Program-made: the position numbers and the translations under genes | Source of the DNA: Dyella_A sp051962475 | Lineage (GTDB): Bacteria; Pseudomonadota; Gammaproteobacteria; Xanthomonadales; Rhodanobacteraceae | Direction: 5' to 3' | DNA length: 64,000 nt | Assembly (NCBI RefSeq): GCF_051962475.1 | Contig: NZ_JBQCCF010000068.1 | Coordinates: 1 to 64,000, forward strand | Notes under the pieces: model-generated | Told to the model about the DNA's origin: nothing | What the model saw: only the letters and a program-made list of their open reading frames with translations | Databases searched by the model: none | Part shown: positions 1 through 8,822 of the stretch, one piece after another | Layout: each line of letters opens with the position of its first letter | How positions within the stretch are numbered: position 1 is the first letter of the stretch

Positions 1-1503
1 CAGGATCGCACGGGCGATCGCGATGCGCTGGCGCTGGCCGCCGGACAGCATGCTGCCACCCTGCCCGATTGGACTGTGCAGCCCCTGTGGCATGCGGCGG
101 ATAAACTCCATGGCGTTGGCCGCCTCGGCTGCCGCGACGATGTCGGCTTCGCTGGCACCGGACAGTTCGCCGTAGGCGATGTTCTCGGCCACGGTGCCGT
201 CGAACAGCACCACACTCTGCCCCACCCAGGCGATCTGCCGACGCAGCGAACCGAGCGCGTAATGAAGGTAGTTCTCGCCGTCGAGCACGATGCGCCCATC
301 GCTCGGCTCGTAGAAACGCGGCAACAGGCTGACCAGGGTGCTCTTGCCACTGCCCGATCGGCCCACCAGCGCCGTCACCGTACCCGGCGCGCAGTGCAGA
401 TCGACCCCGCGCAACGCTTCCGACTCACTGCGCGGGTACTGCAGGCGGACGCCTTCGAACACCAGGTCGCCGAGCGTGCGGGTGAGCGCCAGCGTGCCTT
501 CGTCGCGCTCGGGCGCCAGGTCCATCACCTCGAACAGGTCTTCCGCCGCGGACACGCCACGCTGGATGTTCGCCTGCACGTTCGCCAGCCGCTTCAGCGA
601 CGGCATCATGGCGCCCATCGCGGTAAGCACTGCGATGAACACGCCAGAGGAAATCTTGTCGATCTGCTCGGGACGGGTGCCCAGATAGACCAGCACGGCC
701 AAGGCGAAGGCCGCCACCGTCTGGATCGCCGTGCTCGACATGGCGCTGGTGGCGGCGATCTTGAGATTCAGGCGGCGGGTGCGCTGGGTGACGTCATCGA
801 AGCGCTGCGCCTCATGCGGCTGGCCACCGTAGATGCGCACCTCGCGATGCGCCCCCACCGACTCTTCCACCGTGCCGGTCACCGAGCCCATCGAACCCTG
901 GATGCGCCGGCTGATCGCGCGATAGCGCTTGCTCACGACGCTGGCGATCAGCACCACCAGCGGAATCATCACCAGCAGCGCCGAGGTGAGATACGCGCTG
1001 GTGGAGATCATCACGTAGAACATGCCGATCACTGTGACGCCCTCAGTCACCGCGATCTTCACCGCATCGGTCGAGGCGGAGGCGACCTGCTCGGAGGTGT
1101 AAGTAATGCGCGAGATCTGCTGGCCCGACGGCTCGGCTCCGAAGAAGGTGGCCGGCAGGCGCAGATAGGCCGCGAAGACATCGCGCTGGATCGTCTGCAC
1201 CACGCTGCGGCCGATGTAGGCGATGCCGTAGTTGCTGACGAAGGTGCCAATGCCGCGCACGGCAAAGATCGCCATGATCCAGATCGGCATCCAGAAGATC
1301 AGGTACGGATCCTTGTTTGCGAACAGCTGGTCGAACATGGGCTGGAGCAGCTTGGTGAACACCGCCAGGCCGGCGCCATCCACCGCCATGCCCACCACCG
1401 ACAGCAATCCGATGCCCGCGTGACGCCGCGTGTAGCCGAGCAGGCGACCATAGACGCGCCGGGTGTGCGCGTCCCACAACGCCGGCTTTTTGCCGGCGCT
1501 CAA
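1..1503 (-). CDS. msbA: MsbA-family lipid A/LPS flippase, ABC transporter (3' end beyond window)
   Basis: This is a fused membrane-ATPase half transporter that flips lipid A-core across the inner membrane and is expected to act as a homodimer. Conceptual translation shows an N-terminal transmembrane region of about 300 residues, then a nucleotide-binding domain with Walker A GRSGSGKST and the ABC signature LSGGQRQR just before the window edge. Walker B and the C-terminus lie outside the window. The start is probably TTG at 1503, overlapping the exbD stop by four bases (TTGA); no ATG lies in the first 30 codons. Its place after exbB and exbD matches the Xanthomonadales lipid A transport operon, where lpxK usually follows. 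A multidrug exporter of the same fold is less likely given these neighbours. Confidence 0.88.
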   Translation of the reverse strand, partial: MSAGKKPALWDAHTRRVYGRLLGYTRRHAGIGLLSVVGMAVDGAGLAVFTKLLQPMFDQLFANKDPYLIFWMPIWIMAIFAVRGIGTFVSNYGIAYIGRSVVQTIQRDVFAAYLRLPATFFGAEPSGQQISRITYTSEQVASASTDAVKIAVTEGVTVIGMFYVMISTSAYLTSALLVMIPLVVLIASVVSKRYRAISRRIQGSMGSVTGTVEESVGAHREVRIYGGQPHEAQRFDDVTQRTRRLNLKIAATSAMSSTAIQTVAAFALAVLVYLGTRPEQIDKISSGVFIAVLTAMGAMMPSLKRLANVQANIQRGVSAAEDLFEVMDLAPERDEGTLALTRTLGDLVFEGVRLQYPRSESEALRGVDLHCAPGTVTALVGRSGSGKSTLVSLLPRFYEPSDGRIVLDGENYLHYALGSLRRQIAWVGQSVVLFDGTVAENIAYGELSGASEADIVAAAEAANAMEFIRRMPQGLHSPIGQGGSMLSGGQRQRIAIARAIL

Positions 1504-1928
1504 CGCGCCGCCGCCTCGGTCGGCGTGGTGGCGATCGACAGCTTGGTGAAGCCCAGCTGGCCCAGCGCGTCCATCGCAGTGACCACGTACTGGTGCGGCG
1601 TCATCGCATCGGCGCGGATCACCACCTGGCCGTCGCGGCGGTCGCCGGCGTTCTGCTCGAGCATGCGCTTGAGCGGCTCGATGCCCTCGCCCATCACCTC
1701 GTCGCTGCCCACATAGAAGCGGCCGTCACGGTCGATCATCACCGTCAGCACGGGCTGCTGCACGTCGCGCTCTTCGGCGCTGGCCTTGGGCAGGGTCACC
1801 TGCATGCGCGAGTGCTGCACGAAGGTGGTGGTGAGCACGAAGAACATCAGCAAGGTCAGCAGCACGTCGATCAACGGGATCACGTTGATCTCGAAATCGT
1901 CGCGGCGACGGTCCGAACCGATACGCAT
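1500..1928 (-). CDS. exbD: ExbD/TolR-family biopolymer transport protein
   Basis: A 142-residue single-pass inner-membrane protein that pairs with ExbB to harvest the proton-motive force. A cytoplasmic N-terminus is followed by one transmembrane helix at about residues 15-37. That helix starts with INVIPLIDVLLTLLMFF, which carries the conserved membrane Asp of the family. The rest is a periplasmic domain. The gene starts 6 bp after exbB and overlaps msbA. Because it sits in the lipid A transport cluster and no tonB is adjacent, its partner process (TonB-type transport or envelope maintenance) cannot be fixed from sequence. Confidence 0.92.
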   Translation of the reverse strand: MRIGSDRRRDDFEINVIPLIDVLLTLLMFFVLTTTFVQHSRMQVTLPKASAEERDVQQPVLTVMIDRDGRFYVGSDEVMGEGIEPLKRMLEQNAGDRRDGQVVIRADAMTPHQYVVTAMDALGQLGFTKLSIATTPTEAAAR

Positions 1929-1934
1929 GACGGC

Positions 1935-2588
1935 TTACCCGGCAGCCGGGGTGCGGCGCGCACGCGGCGCCGCAGGAGCGGTGGCGGCGCCCAGCGTCAG
2001 GTCGTCGAGCAGGGCGATGGCTTCCTTCTCCATCTCCACGCAATACCCGGTGACGCGCGAGCGGAAGTAACGGTGCAGCACGTAGGCCGGAATCGCCACC
2101 ACAAGGCCGGAGGCGGTGCAGATCAGCGCTTCACCGATGCCACCGGCCATTTTCATGGGATCGCCGACGCCGCCCTTCATCACGTCCAGGAACATGCGGA
2201 TCAGGCCGATCACGGTGCCGAACAGGCCGAGTAGCGGGCCGATCAGCGCGATCGTGCCGAGCGTGTTGAGGTAGCGCTCCATGCGGTGCGCCACGTGGCG
2301 GCCGGTGTCTTCCAGGCGCTCCTTGATGATCTCGCGCGAGCGGTCGCGCACGGCGAGCGCCGAGGCGAGCAGTTCGCCCAGCGGCGAGCCATTGGCCAGC
2401 GCATCGAGGTGCTGCGGATCGAGCTTGCCGCTGCGCGCCCATTCGCGCACCTCGCCGCCCAAGCCCGGCGGTAACACCGACGCGCGGCGCAATGACCAGA
2501 AGCGCTCCAGCACGATCGCCAGCGCGATCGCCGAACAGAACAGGATGGGCGCCATGGCCCAACCGCCAGCCATCAGGATTTCCAGCAC
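1935..2588 (-). CDS. exbB: ExbB/TolQ/MotA-family proton channel protein
   Basis: A 217-residue inner-membrane proton-channel subunit working with the ExbD encoded 6 bp downstream. It has an N-terminal helix at about residues 8-28, a cytoplasmic loop, and two further helices. The first of these includes TIALIGPLLGLFGTVIGLI, the conserved MotA/TolQ/ExbB signature. Length and topology fit the family. It follows comEC on the same strand after about 100 bp, so it may have its own promoter or belong to the comEC transcript. Confidence 0.92.
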   Translation of the reverse strand: MLEILMAGGWAMAPILFCSAIALAIVLERFWSLRRASVLPPGLGGEVREWARSGKLDPQHLDALANGSPLGELLASALAVRDRSREIIKERLEDTGRHVAHRMERYLNTLGTIALIGPLLGLFGTVIGLIRMFLDVMKGGVGDPMKMAGGIGEALICTASGLVVAIPAYVLHRYFRSRVTGYCVEMEKEAIALLDDLTLGAATAPAAPRARRTPAAG

Positions 2589-2692
2589 GACGACTCCCGC
2601 ACCAAGCAGCCAAGAACGAAGCGCGCATCATACCAGTCCACCGGCACGGTTCCGTGGGCTGCGTCCGGATGTGGACGATCGGCCGAAGCGCG

Positions 2693-5014
2693 CTATTTTT
2701 CGCGCCAGTAACGGCGCTGGCGACGGCGCTCACCGGCACTCACCGACACCGACCCACGCACAGGAAAATCCAGCCGGATCGCCCCGGCGCGCGCGGTGTC
2801 GCGCAGCGTCACCCCGGCATCGCGGTATCTCGCCACCACATCCGGGTGCGGATGCCCGAAGCGGTTGTGCCATCCGGCCGATACCAGCGCCAGAGAGGGA
2901 TGCAGCTCCTGCACGAACGCCTCCGACGAGGACGTCTTGCTGCCGTGATGCGGCACGCTGAGCACCAGCGGCCGGCCGGCCGGAATCGCGGCGGCGACGG
3001 TCGCCTCCACCCGCCGGGTGATGTCGCCGGTGAGCAGCAGCCGGTCGCCGCCGCCGTCCACCAGCAGCACGCACGAGCGATCGTTGCCCGCGCGCTCGCC
3101 GCCGCGCGGCCCGAGGATGCGGAAGGTCACACCGTCCCAGCGCCACGCCTGCCCGGCCAGGCAGGCGTCCATCCGCACTGGCAGGCGCGCCGGTTCGCCG
3201 CTCAGGCGCAGGCGGGGCGCATAGGCATCCAGCACGGCACCGGCACCGCCGGCGTGATCGTTATCGGCGTGGCTGATCACCAGCGCGTCCAGACGGCGCA
3301 CGCCCAGCGCATGCAGCGAAGGCACCACCGCGGCGGCCCCCACATCGAAGCCTAACGGATAGCGCGCGCCGGTGTCGTACAGCAGCACGTGATGCCGCGT
3401 GCGCACGGCGACAGAGAGCCCCTGCCCCACGTCGAACATCCACACTTCAAAAGCCGACACCGGAATCGGCGCCCGCATCGGCCACAGCAGCGGCAGGAAC
3501 AGGAGCCCGCCCAGCCAGCGCGACGGCGTGCCGCGCGGCGCCAGCAGCCAGAGCGCGCCGACCGATGCGAGCAGCGGTGCCCACGGCGACACCGTCGGCA
3601 GATACCACGCCGCCCCGGGCAGTTCGGCCAGGCCGGCGAGCACTCGCCAAAGCTGATGCGCCACCACACTGGCCAGCCACAGCGGCGCGACCGCCAGCGG
3701 CGGACACGACAACATCAGCAGCACGCCGGACAGCGCCAGCGGTACCAGCACGAAACTCACCACCGGCACGGCAATCAGGTTCGACAGCGCGCCCAGCAGC
3801 GAAGCCTGGCCGAAGAACCACAACGTGAGCGGCAGCAACGCCACCGTCATCACCCACTGGCCTGCGGTGAGGTCGCGCAGAAAGCCCAGCAGCCCGCGCC
3901 GTGGCGCCCCAAGGCAGAACATCAGGAAGGCCACACCCACGAACGACAGCCAGAACCCCGCCGACAGCACGGCCAGCGGATCGACCAGCAGGATCGCCAG
4001 CATCGCCAGCGCCAGGCCATGCGCGGCACTGACGTGCCGCCGCCCGCTGCGGGCCACCACCACGACGGCGATCATCAAGAGCGTGCGCAGCGTGGGCAGG
4101 CCCATCCCGGCCAGCGCGCCGTAGCCGCCGGCAGCGGTCAAGGCACCCAGCGCCTGCGCCTGCAGGCGGGGCCGGCGCAGCGCCAGCGCGGGCCACAACC
4201 AGTAGAGCAGGCTCGCCAGACCTACGCCGAAGCCCGCCGCCACGCCCACGTGGAAGCCGGAGATTGCGAGCAGGTGCGACACCCCGTTGGCCCGCGCCAC
4301 CGACCAGTCGTCGGCAGAGAGCGCTCGCGTGTCCCCGACAGCCAGTGCGCGCAGCAGCGCGGCGTCGTGAGGGTCAGAGACCCTCCGCTCGATACCGTCA
4401 GCCAGCGCGCCGCGGAGACGGTCGACGCAGCGTCCCTCGGTCTGCCGATGGTTCGCGCTGCTCGGGCGCACGTAGCCGTTGGCGACGATGCGACGCTCCA
4501 GCGCACTGCGCTCGCTGTCCGCGCCGCCGGGATTGATCATCCCCCTCGGCCGCTTGAGGCGGAGCCGCAGTTGCCAGGTGTCGCACGGCAGCACGGTCGG
4601 CGGATCGTCGTACCACGCGAGCCGGACACGCCCATGCAAAGTGATCGGACGTCCCGCCAGCGTGGCCGACCGCACGGCCAGAGTGAAACGGGTGCCGTCG
4701 GGGCGGACGTCCGGCAGATCGATCACTCGACCCACAGCCACCAGATCTTCGCCTTCCAGCGACGCGGGCAGCCTTGCCTGCATGGCCCAGCTGCCGTGCA
4801 ACACCGCCCACCCCACACCCAGCGCCATCCATCCGATCGGCCGGCAACGGCGTCGCCACCCACCGACGATCGTTGTCGCGAAGCAGATGAGTGTGGTGGC
4901 GACCAGCCAGCCGCCGGTAGGCAGCGCGGGCCAGCACTGCACCACCAGCACGCCGAGCAGCAGCGCCACGCTGCTGGGGACTATTCCGCACCAAGCGGTG
5001 TGTCGTGGCGACAT
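2693..5014 (-). CDS. comEC: ComEC/Rec2-family DNA internalization channel
   Basis: A 773-residue polytopic membrane protein of the ComEC/Rec2 family, which moves single-stranded DNA across the inner membrane during natural transformation. It has an N-terminal DUF4131-like region, a central Competence domain of many helices (about residues 220-500, starting near SHLLAISGFHVGVAAG), and a C-terminal metallo-beta-lactamase-like domain. The latter has the metal-binding motif SHADNDHAGG and a downstream VPHHGSKTSSS. All three domains are present at full family length, so the gene looks intact. In Xanthomonadales comEC commonly sits between lolD and exbB, as here. Whether this organism is naturally competent cannot be judged from this gene alone. 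Confidence 0.93.
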   Translation of the reverse strand: MSPRHTAWCGIVPSSVALLLGVLVVQCWPALPTGGWLVATTLICFATTIVGGWRRRCRPIGWMALGVGWAVLHGSWAMQARLPASLEGEDLVAVGRVIDLPDVRPDGTRFTLAVRSATLAGRPITLHGRVRLAWYDDPPTVLPCDTWQLRLRLKRPRGMINPGGADSERSALERRIVANGYVRPSSANHRQTEGRCVDRLRGALADGIERRVSDPHDAALLRALAVGDTRALSADDWSVARANGVSHLLAISGFHVGVAAGFGVGLASLLYWLWPALALRRPRLQAQALGALTAAGGYGALAGMGLPTLRTLLMIAVVVVARSGRRHVSAAHGLALAMLAILLVDPLAVLSAGFWLSFVGVAFLMFCLGAPRRGLLGFLRDLTAGQWVMTVALLPLTLWFFGQASLLGALSNLIAVPVVSFVLVPLALSGVLLMLSCPPLAVAPLWLASVVAHQLWRVLAGLAELPGAAWYLPTVSPWAPLLASVGALWLLAPRGTPSRWLGGLLFLPLLWPMRAPIPVSAFEVWMFDVGQGLSVAVRTRHHVLLYDTGARYPLGFDVGAAAVVPSLHALGVRRLDALVISHADNDHAGGAGAVLDAYAPRLRLSGEPARLPVRMDACLAGQAWRWDGVTFRILGPRGGERAGNDRSCVLLVDGGGDRLLLTGDITRRVEATVAAAIPAGRPLVLSVPHHGSKTSSSEAFVQELHPSLALVSAGWHNRFGHPHPDVVARYRDAGVTLRDTARAGAIRLDFPVRGSVSVSAGERRRQRRYWREK

Positions 5015-5126
5015 CCCTGCGCCCGTCGTCGAAAGCCAGCGACAAGGCTAGCGGTGCGGGCACGTCCGCATCAGCGACATTCGCGTAAGCGCTCGCCTCG
5101 CCGCGTGGCGGGCGAACGCCAGGTGC

Positions 5127-5864
5127 TCACATCTCGCGTAGCAGGGCGGCCGGATCGGTGCGCGGCTGTTCGGTAAGCACGCCGTTGTGCAGCACCAGCG
5201 TGCGGTCCATGCGCGCGGCCAGGCGGGTGTCGTGGGTGACCAGGATGAAGCTGGTGCCGATCTCGCGATTGAGTTCCAGCATCAAGGCGTAGACCTGGGC
5301 TGCATTGGCCTCGTCCAGGTTGCCGGTGGGCTCATCACCCAGCACGCAGGCCGGCCGGGTGACCAGGGCGCGAGCCACCGCACAGCGCTGACGCTCGCCG
5401 CCAGAGAGCTCGGAAGGCTTGTGCTGCAGCCGCGCCGCCAGGCCGACGCGGCCAAGCAATTCGGTCGCTTCGCGCTGGGCCTGCGCAATCGCCACGCCGC
5501 GAATAAGCAGCGGCATGCACACGTTCTCCAGCGCGGTGAACTCCGGCAGCAGGTGATGGAACTGGTAGATGAAACCCAGCGAGCGGTTGCGCACGCGGCC
5601 ACGGTCGGCATCGGAGAGCGACGACAAACGATGGCCGTCCACTTCCACTTCGCCGCGGGTCATGGTGTCCAGCCCGCCGAGAATGTGCATCAGCGTGCTC
5701 TTGCCCGAGCCCGAGGCGCCCACAATCGCCGCCGTCTGTCCGCGCTTGAGCTCGAAACTCACGTCGGTAAGCACGTCGGTATGAAGATCGCCCTCGCGGT
5801 AGCTTTTGGCGATATGGCTGGCGCGCAGCACCACGTCGTTGCCTGCGTTCATCGGCTTACTCAT
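5127..5864 (-). CDS. lolD: Lipoprotein-releasing ABC transporter ATPase LolD
   Basis: A 245-residue ATPase that powers extraction of outer-membrane lipoproteins from the inner membrane and hands them to LolA. Walker A is GASGSGKST, the signature motif LSGGERQR, and Walker B leads into GDEPTGNLD. The start at 5864 (MSKPMN) overlaps the lolC end by 8 bp; a second ATG at 5852 is possible. The open frame extends further upstream, but that part is antisense-like sequence inside lolC. It is translationally coupled to the LolC/E-type permease. Confidence 0.95.
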   Translation of the reverse strand: MSKPMNAGNDVVLRASHIAKSYREGDLHTDVLTDVSFELKRGQTAAIVGASGSGKSTLMHILGGLDTMTRGEVEVDGHRLSSLSDADRGRVRNRSLGFIYQFHHLLPEFTALENVCMPLLIRGVAIAQAQREATELLGRVGLAARLQHKPSELSGGERQRCAVARALVTRPACVLGDEPTGNLDEANAAQVYALMLELNREIGTSFILVTHDTRLAARMDRTLVLHNGVLTEQPRTDPAALLREM

Positions 5865-7101
5865 AGCGCAGTGCCTGCGCCGGCTGCGTGCGCGAGGCGC
5901 GCCACGCGGGGTAAAGGGTGGCCAGCAACGAGAACAGGAAGGTGACCAAGGCCACCCAGCCGACGTCGGCCGGATCGAGCTTGCTGGGCACGTTGGAGAT
6001 GTAATAGACGTCCGGCGACAGGAACTGCACGTGGAACACGTCCTGGATCCAGTCGACGATGGCGGGGAGTTTCCACGACAGCAGCGAGCCCAGCCCCACG
6101 CCGAAGCCGATACCGACGAAGCCCACCAGCAAACCCTGCACCATGAACATGCCCATGATGCTGCGCGGTGTGGCACCGAGGGTGCGCAGGATGGCGATGT
6201 CGGCCTGCTTGTCGGTGACCAGCATCATCAGCATCGAGATCAGGTTGATCACCGCCACCAGGATGATCAGCGAGAGGATGATGAACATCACCTTCTTCTC
6301 CATCGAGATCGCGGAGAAGAAGTTGCTGTTTTCCTGCATCCAGGTGCGCACGCTGTAGAGCTGGCCGAGCTGATCGCTCAGCTGGCGCGCCACCGTGCCG
6401 GCATTCCATAGATCGTCCAGACGCAGGCGGATGCCGGTGGGGCCAGCGAGGTCACCGAGTTTCTCTGCATCGCCCATGTTGATCAGGGCCAGGCCCGAGT
6501 CGTATTGCTGCATGCCCAGCTCGAAGATGCCGGACACGTGGAAGCCACGCACCTTGGGTACCGCACCCATCGGGGTGGCGCGCAGTTGTGGCACATAGAC
6601 GATCACCCGATCGCCGACATTCACGCCCAGCTGCATCGCCAGCTCCTTGCCCAGGACGATGTTCCAGCTGCCGGACGTGAGCGAATCCCAGCGCCCCTGC
6701 ACCATGTGCTTGTCGATCTCGGAGGCCTTAGGCTCCTGCGCCGGCTCGATGCCGCGCACCATGGTGCCGGTGGAGCCGTAGGTGCCCTGCAGGAACGCCT
6801 GCAGGTCCACATAGGGCGCCGCGCCGCGCACATGCGGATTGGCCTCGGCCTGCTTCACCGTGCCCTGCCAGTCGTGGATGCTCTCGCCGACGCCGGAGAT
6901 GGTGGCGTGCGACACCGCGCCGAGAATGCGCGAGCGCAGCTCGTTGTCGAACCCGTTCATCACCGACATCACGGTGATCAGCGCCATCACGCTGATGCAG
7001 ATGCAGATGATCGACACCGTGGAGATGAAGGAGATGAACTGGTTGCGGCGCTTGGCGCGCGTGTAGCGCAGGCCGATGAAGAGTTCGAGCGGTCGGAACA
7101 T
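5857..7101 (-). CDS. lolC: LolC/LolE-family lipoprotein-releasing permease
   Basis: A 414-residue FtsX-type permease of the Lol lipoprotein export system. Helix 1 follows the N-terminal FIGLRYTRAKRRNQFISFIS, then comes a large periplasmic domain and three C-terminal helices (residues ~270-405), ending in the conserved tail QPAQALRYE. The start at 7101 (MFRPLEL) fits the family N-terminus and has an AGG ribosome site; the open frame continues upstream without family-like sequence. Only one such permease is next to lolD. It may therefore pair with a LolE elsewhere or form a homodimer like LolF proteins. Confidence 0.94.
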   Translation of the reverse strand: MFRPLELFIGLRYTRAKRRNQFISFISTVSIICICISVMALITVMSVMNGFDNELRSRILGAVSHATISGVGESIHDWQGTVKQAEANPHVRGAAPYVDLQAFLQGTYGSTGTMVRGIEPAQEPKASEIDKHMVQGRWDSLTSGSWNIVLGKELAMQLGVNVGDRVIVYVPQLRATPMGAVPKVRGFHVSGIFELGMQQYDSGLALINMGDAEKLGDLAGPTGIRLRLDDLWNAGTVARQLSDQLGQLYSVRTWMQENSNFFSAISMEKKVMFIILSLIILVAVINLISMLMMLVTDKQADIAILRTLGATPRSIMGMFMVQGLLVGFVGIGFGVGLGSLLSWKLPAIVDWIQDVFHVQFLSPDVYYISNVPSKLDPADVGWVALVTFLFSLLATLYPAWRASRTQPAQALRYE

Positions 7102-7231
7102 GGCAACCTGATCTGTGGAGAGCCGGCAACACCGGCCAGCGGAACATCCCTGAGCTGCAGGGCTTTGCATGGACCGCACCAGCGCGGCAGAGTGCCCGAT
7201 GCCGCTGCAACCGGCAACCGGCTCGGAGGTG

Positions 7232-7651
7232 CTAGGGCGTCTGGCCGCCGGTCGCGGCAAGACGCATGCGCAGGCGCCGCCGCGTGTCCGGATCGCTGTT
7301 GTCCGGCAGCAGCCAGAGATCGTGGCGCCCTCCCTCGCCGGCCAGGTTGAGGACGACGCAGCCGGACAGCACCCGAAACGAGCGCAGGCTCATCGGCGCA
7401 TCGCTACCGTCGGCCATCCGCACGGTCCAGCCGGACATCGGGTGCCAGCCCACCGCCGTGGGCGTCGCGCGCTGACGGCGCTGCACGAGCAATAGCAAGC
7501 CGATCAACAACAACCCGAGCAGCAGGCGCAACGACAACGCCATGCCACTGAGCAGCAGCGCCACGACCGCCAGCACCACCAGCAACCCGCGCAGGCGCTG
7601 CAGCAGCCGGGACGGCCGGTATTCAAAGCCGATGGCGGGCGCGGATGTCAT
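7232..7651 (-). CDS. YgfX/CptA-like membrane protein
   Basis: A 139-residue protein with a central hydrophobic hairpin at about residues 20-60, made of two closely spaced helices, and a C-terminal soluble part with RSFRVLSGCVVLNL and a DLWLLPDNSD element. These resemble the YgfX family, the partner of SdhE (YgfY) in enterobacteria. The call rests mainly on position: it overlaps sdhE by 29 bp and is last in the sdh operon. YgfX has been described as a toxin-like inhibitor of cytoskeletal proteins and as a partner of SdhE, so its role is not settled. Sequence similarity is low, as usual for the family. Confidence 0.7.
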   Translation of the reverse strand: MTSAPAIGFEYRPSRLLQRLRGLLVVLAVVALLLSGMALSLRLLLGLLLIGLLLLVQRRQRATPTAVGWHPMSGWTVRMADGSDAPMSLRSFRVLSGCVVLNLAGEGGRHDLWLLPDNSDPDTRRRLRMRLAATGGQTP

Positions 7652-7892
7652 CGATGATCGCCTGCCAATCTTCGCGCGGCGCGCGGGCGTGGCCCATCAC
7701 CCAGTCCCACAGGTCGGGATCCTGCACGTCGAGCAACGCGTCGAACGCCAACCGGCTCGCTTCGTCCGCCGTGGCGAAACGCTCGTCCAGCCAGCCGCCG
7801 AACAGGGCGTCCAGCTCGCGGGTGCCCCGGCGGGTACGCCAGCGCAGGCGCTTGATGCGGGCTTCTTCCACGGTTCCGGTTCTCCAAAGCAT
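7623..7892 (-). CDS. sdhE: SdhE, succinate dehydrogenase flavinylation factor
   Basis: An 89-residue protein of the SdhE/SDHAF2 family that promotes covalent attachment of FAD to SdhA. The family RGxxE motif is visible as RRGTRELD at about residues 20-27, followed by the acidic segment DPDLWDWVMG typical of the C-terminal helix bundle. The start at 7892 gives MLWRTGTVEEARIKRLRWR, which fits the family; a longer open frame upstream runs back through sdhB in another frame and is not coding. It lies 50 bp after sdhB and overlaps ygfX, so it probably belongs to the sdh transcript. Confidence 0.93.
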   Translation of the reverse strand: MLWRTGTVEEARIKRLRWRTRRGTRELDALFGGWLDERFATADEASRLAFDALLDVQDPDLWDWVMGHARAPREDWQAIIDDIRARHRL

Positions 7893-7942
7893 GCGGGCTG
7901 CCCGGAGGCAGCCCGCAGATCCAGACACTAGCAGGCGGGCCG

Positions 7943-8725
7943 TCAGGCCGCGCGGCGCTGCACGATCAGCTTCTTGATCTCGGCGATCGCCTTGGCCGGG
8001 TTCAGGCCCTTCGGGCAGGTGCGCGCGCAGTTCATGATGGTGTGGCAGCGATACAGCTTGAACGGGTCTTCCAGGTCGTCCAGGCGGGCACCGGTGTCCT
8101 CGTCGCGCGAGTCGACGATCCAGCGATAGGCCTGCAACAGGATCGCCGGGCCGAGGTACTTGTCGCCGTTCCACCAATAGCTCGGGCAGCTCGTGGAGCA
8201 GCACGCGCAGAGGATGCACTCGTACAGGCCGTCCAGGTGCTTACGGTCTTCCGGCGACTGCAGGCGCTCTCGATCCGGCGCCGGGCTCTGCGTGCGCAGC
8301 CACGGCTTGATCGAGGCGAACTGGGCGTAGAAGTGGGTGAGATCCGGCACCAGATCCTTCACCACCGGCATGTGCGGCAGCGGGTAGATCTTTACGTCAC
8401 CGCCGGCGCAATCGTCGATGGCCTTGGTGCAGGCCAGTGTGTTGGTGCCATCGATGTTCATCGCGCACGAACCGCAGATGCCCTCGCGGCAGGAGCGGCG
8501 CAGGGTCAGCGTGGGATCGATCTCATTCTTGATCTTCAGCAGCGCGTCCAGAACCATCGGACCGCACGCGGCCATGTCCACCTCATAGGTGTCGATGCGC
8601 GGGTTCTGGCCGTCGTCCGGCGACCAGCGGTAGATGCGGAACGTGCGCGGCTTCTTCGCGCCCTGGGCCGGGAAATGCTTGCCCGGCTGGATCTTCGAAT
8701 TCTTCGGGAGGGTGAACTCTGCCAT
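7943..8725 (-). CDS. sdhB: Succinate dehydrogenase iron-sulfur subunit
   Basis: A 260-residue subunit of complex II that carries electrons from the SdhA flavin to quinone. The [2Fe-2S] ligands are in CREGICGSC. The [4Fe-4S] and [3Fe-4S] ligands are in CILCACCSTSCPSYWWN and CHTIMNCARTCPKGLNP. All expected cysteines are present. The gene is 97 bp downstream of sdhA, an unusually wide gap that contains a perfect hairpin. It is followed by sdhE. It is somewhat longer than E. coli SdhB because of an N-terminal extension of about 20 residues. Confidence 0.97.
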   Translation of the reverse strand: MAEFTLPKNSKIQPGKHFPAQGAKKPRTFRIYRWSPDDGQNPRIDTYEVDMAACGPMVLDALLKIKNEIDPTLTLRRSCREGICGSCAMNIDGTNTLACTKAIDDCAGGDVKIYPLPHMPVVKDLVPDLTHFYAQFASIKPWLRTQSPAPDRERLQSPEDRKHLDGLYECILCACCSTSCPSYWWNGDKYLGPAILLQAYRWIVDSRDEDTGARLDDLEDPFKLYRCHTIMNCARTCPKGLNPAKAIAEIKKLIVQRRAA

Positions 8726-8787
8726 GTGCGGAACCCTTCAATCTCGTTAGGAGGGCCTGACGGCCCCAACCACCTGCGATGCGCTAA

Positions 8788-8817
8788 CGATGCCGGCGAC
8801 CAGGATCGCCGGCATCG
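8788..8817. other. Perfect 12-bp inverted repeat between sdhA and sdhB
   Basis: Arms CGATGCCGGCGA (8788-8799) and TCGCCGGCATCG (8806-8817) pair perfectly around a 6-base loop, between the sdhA stop and the sdhB start. No T-run follows on the transcribed (minus) strand. It is therefore more likely an RNA-stability or partial attenuation element than a full terminator. This role is inferred. Confidence 0.6.
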
Positions 8818-8822
8818 CCAGA

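Noticed and set aside
76..1716. 546-codon open frame on the plus strand across msbA and exbD
   Set aside because: It is antisense to genes with clear ABC and ExbD motifs, is rich in His, Arg and Gln as expected from GC-biased antisense frames, and has no recognisable domain.
3389..5176. 595-codon plus-strand frame opposite comEC
   Set aside because: Low-complexity Arg/Gln/His-rich translation, typical of an antisense shadow in high-GC DNA; comEC on the other strand has all family domains.
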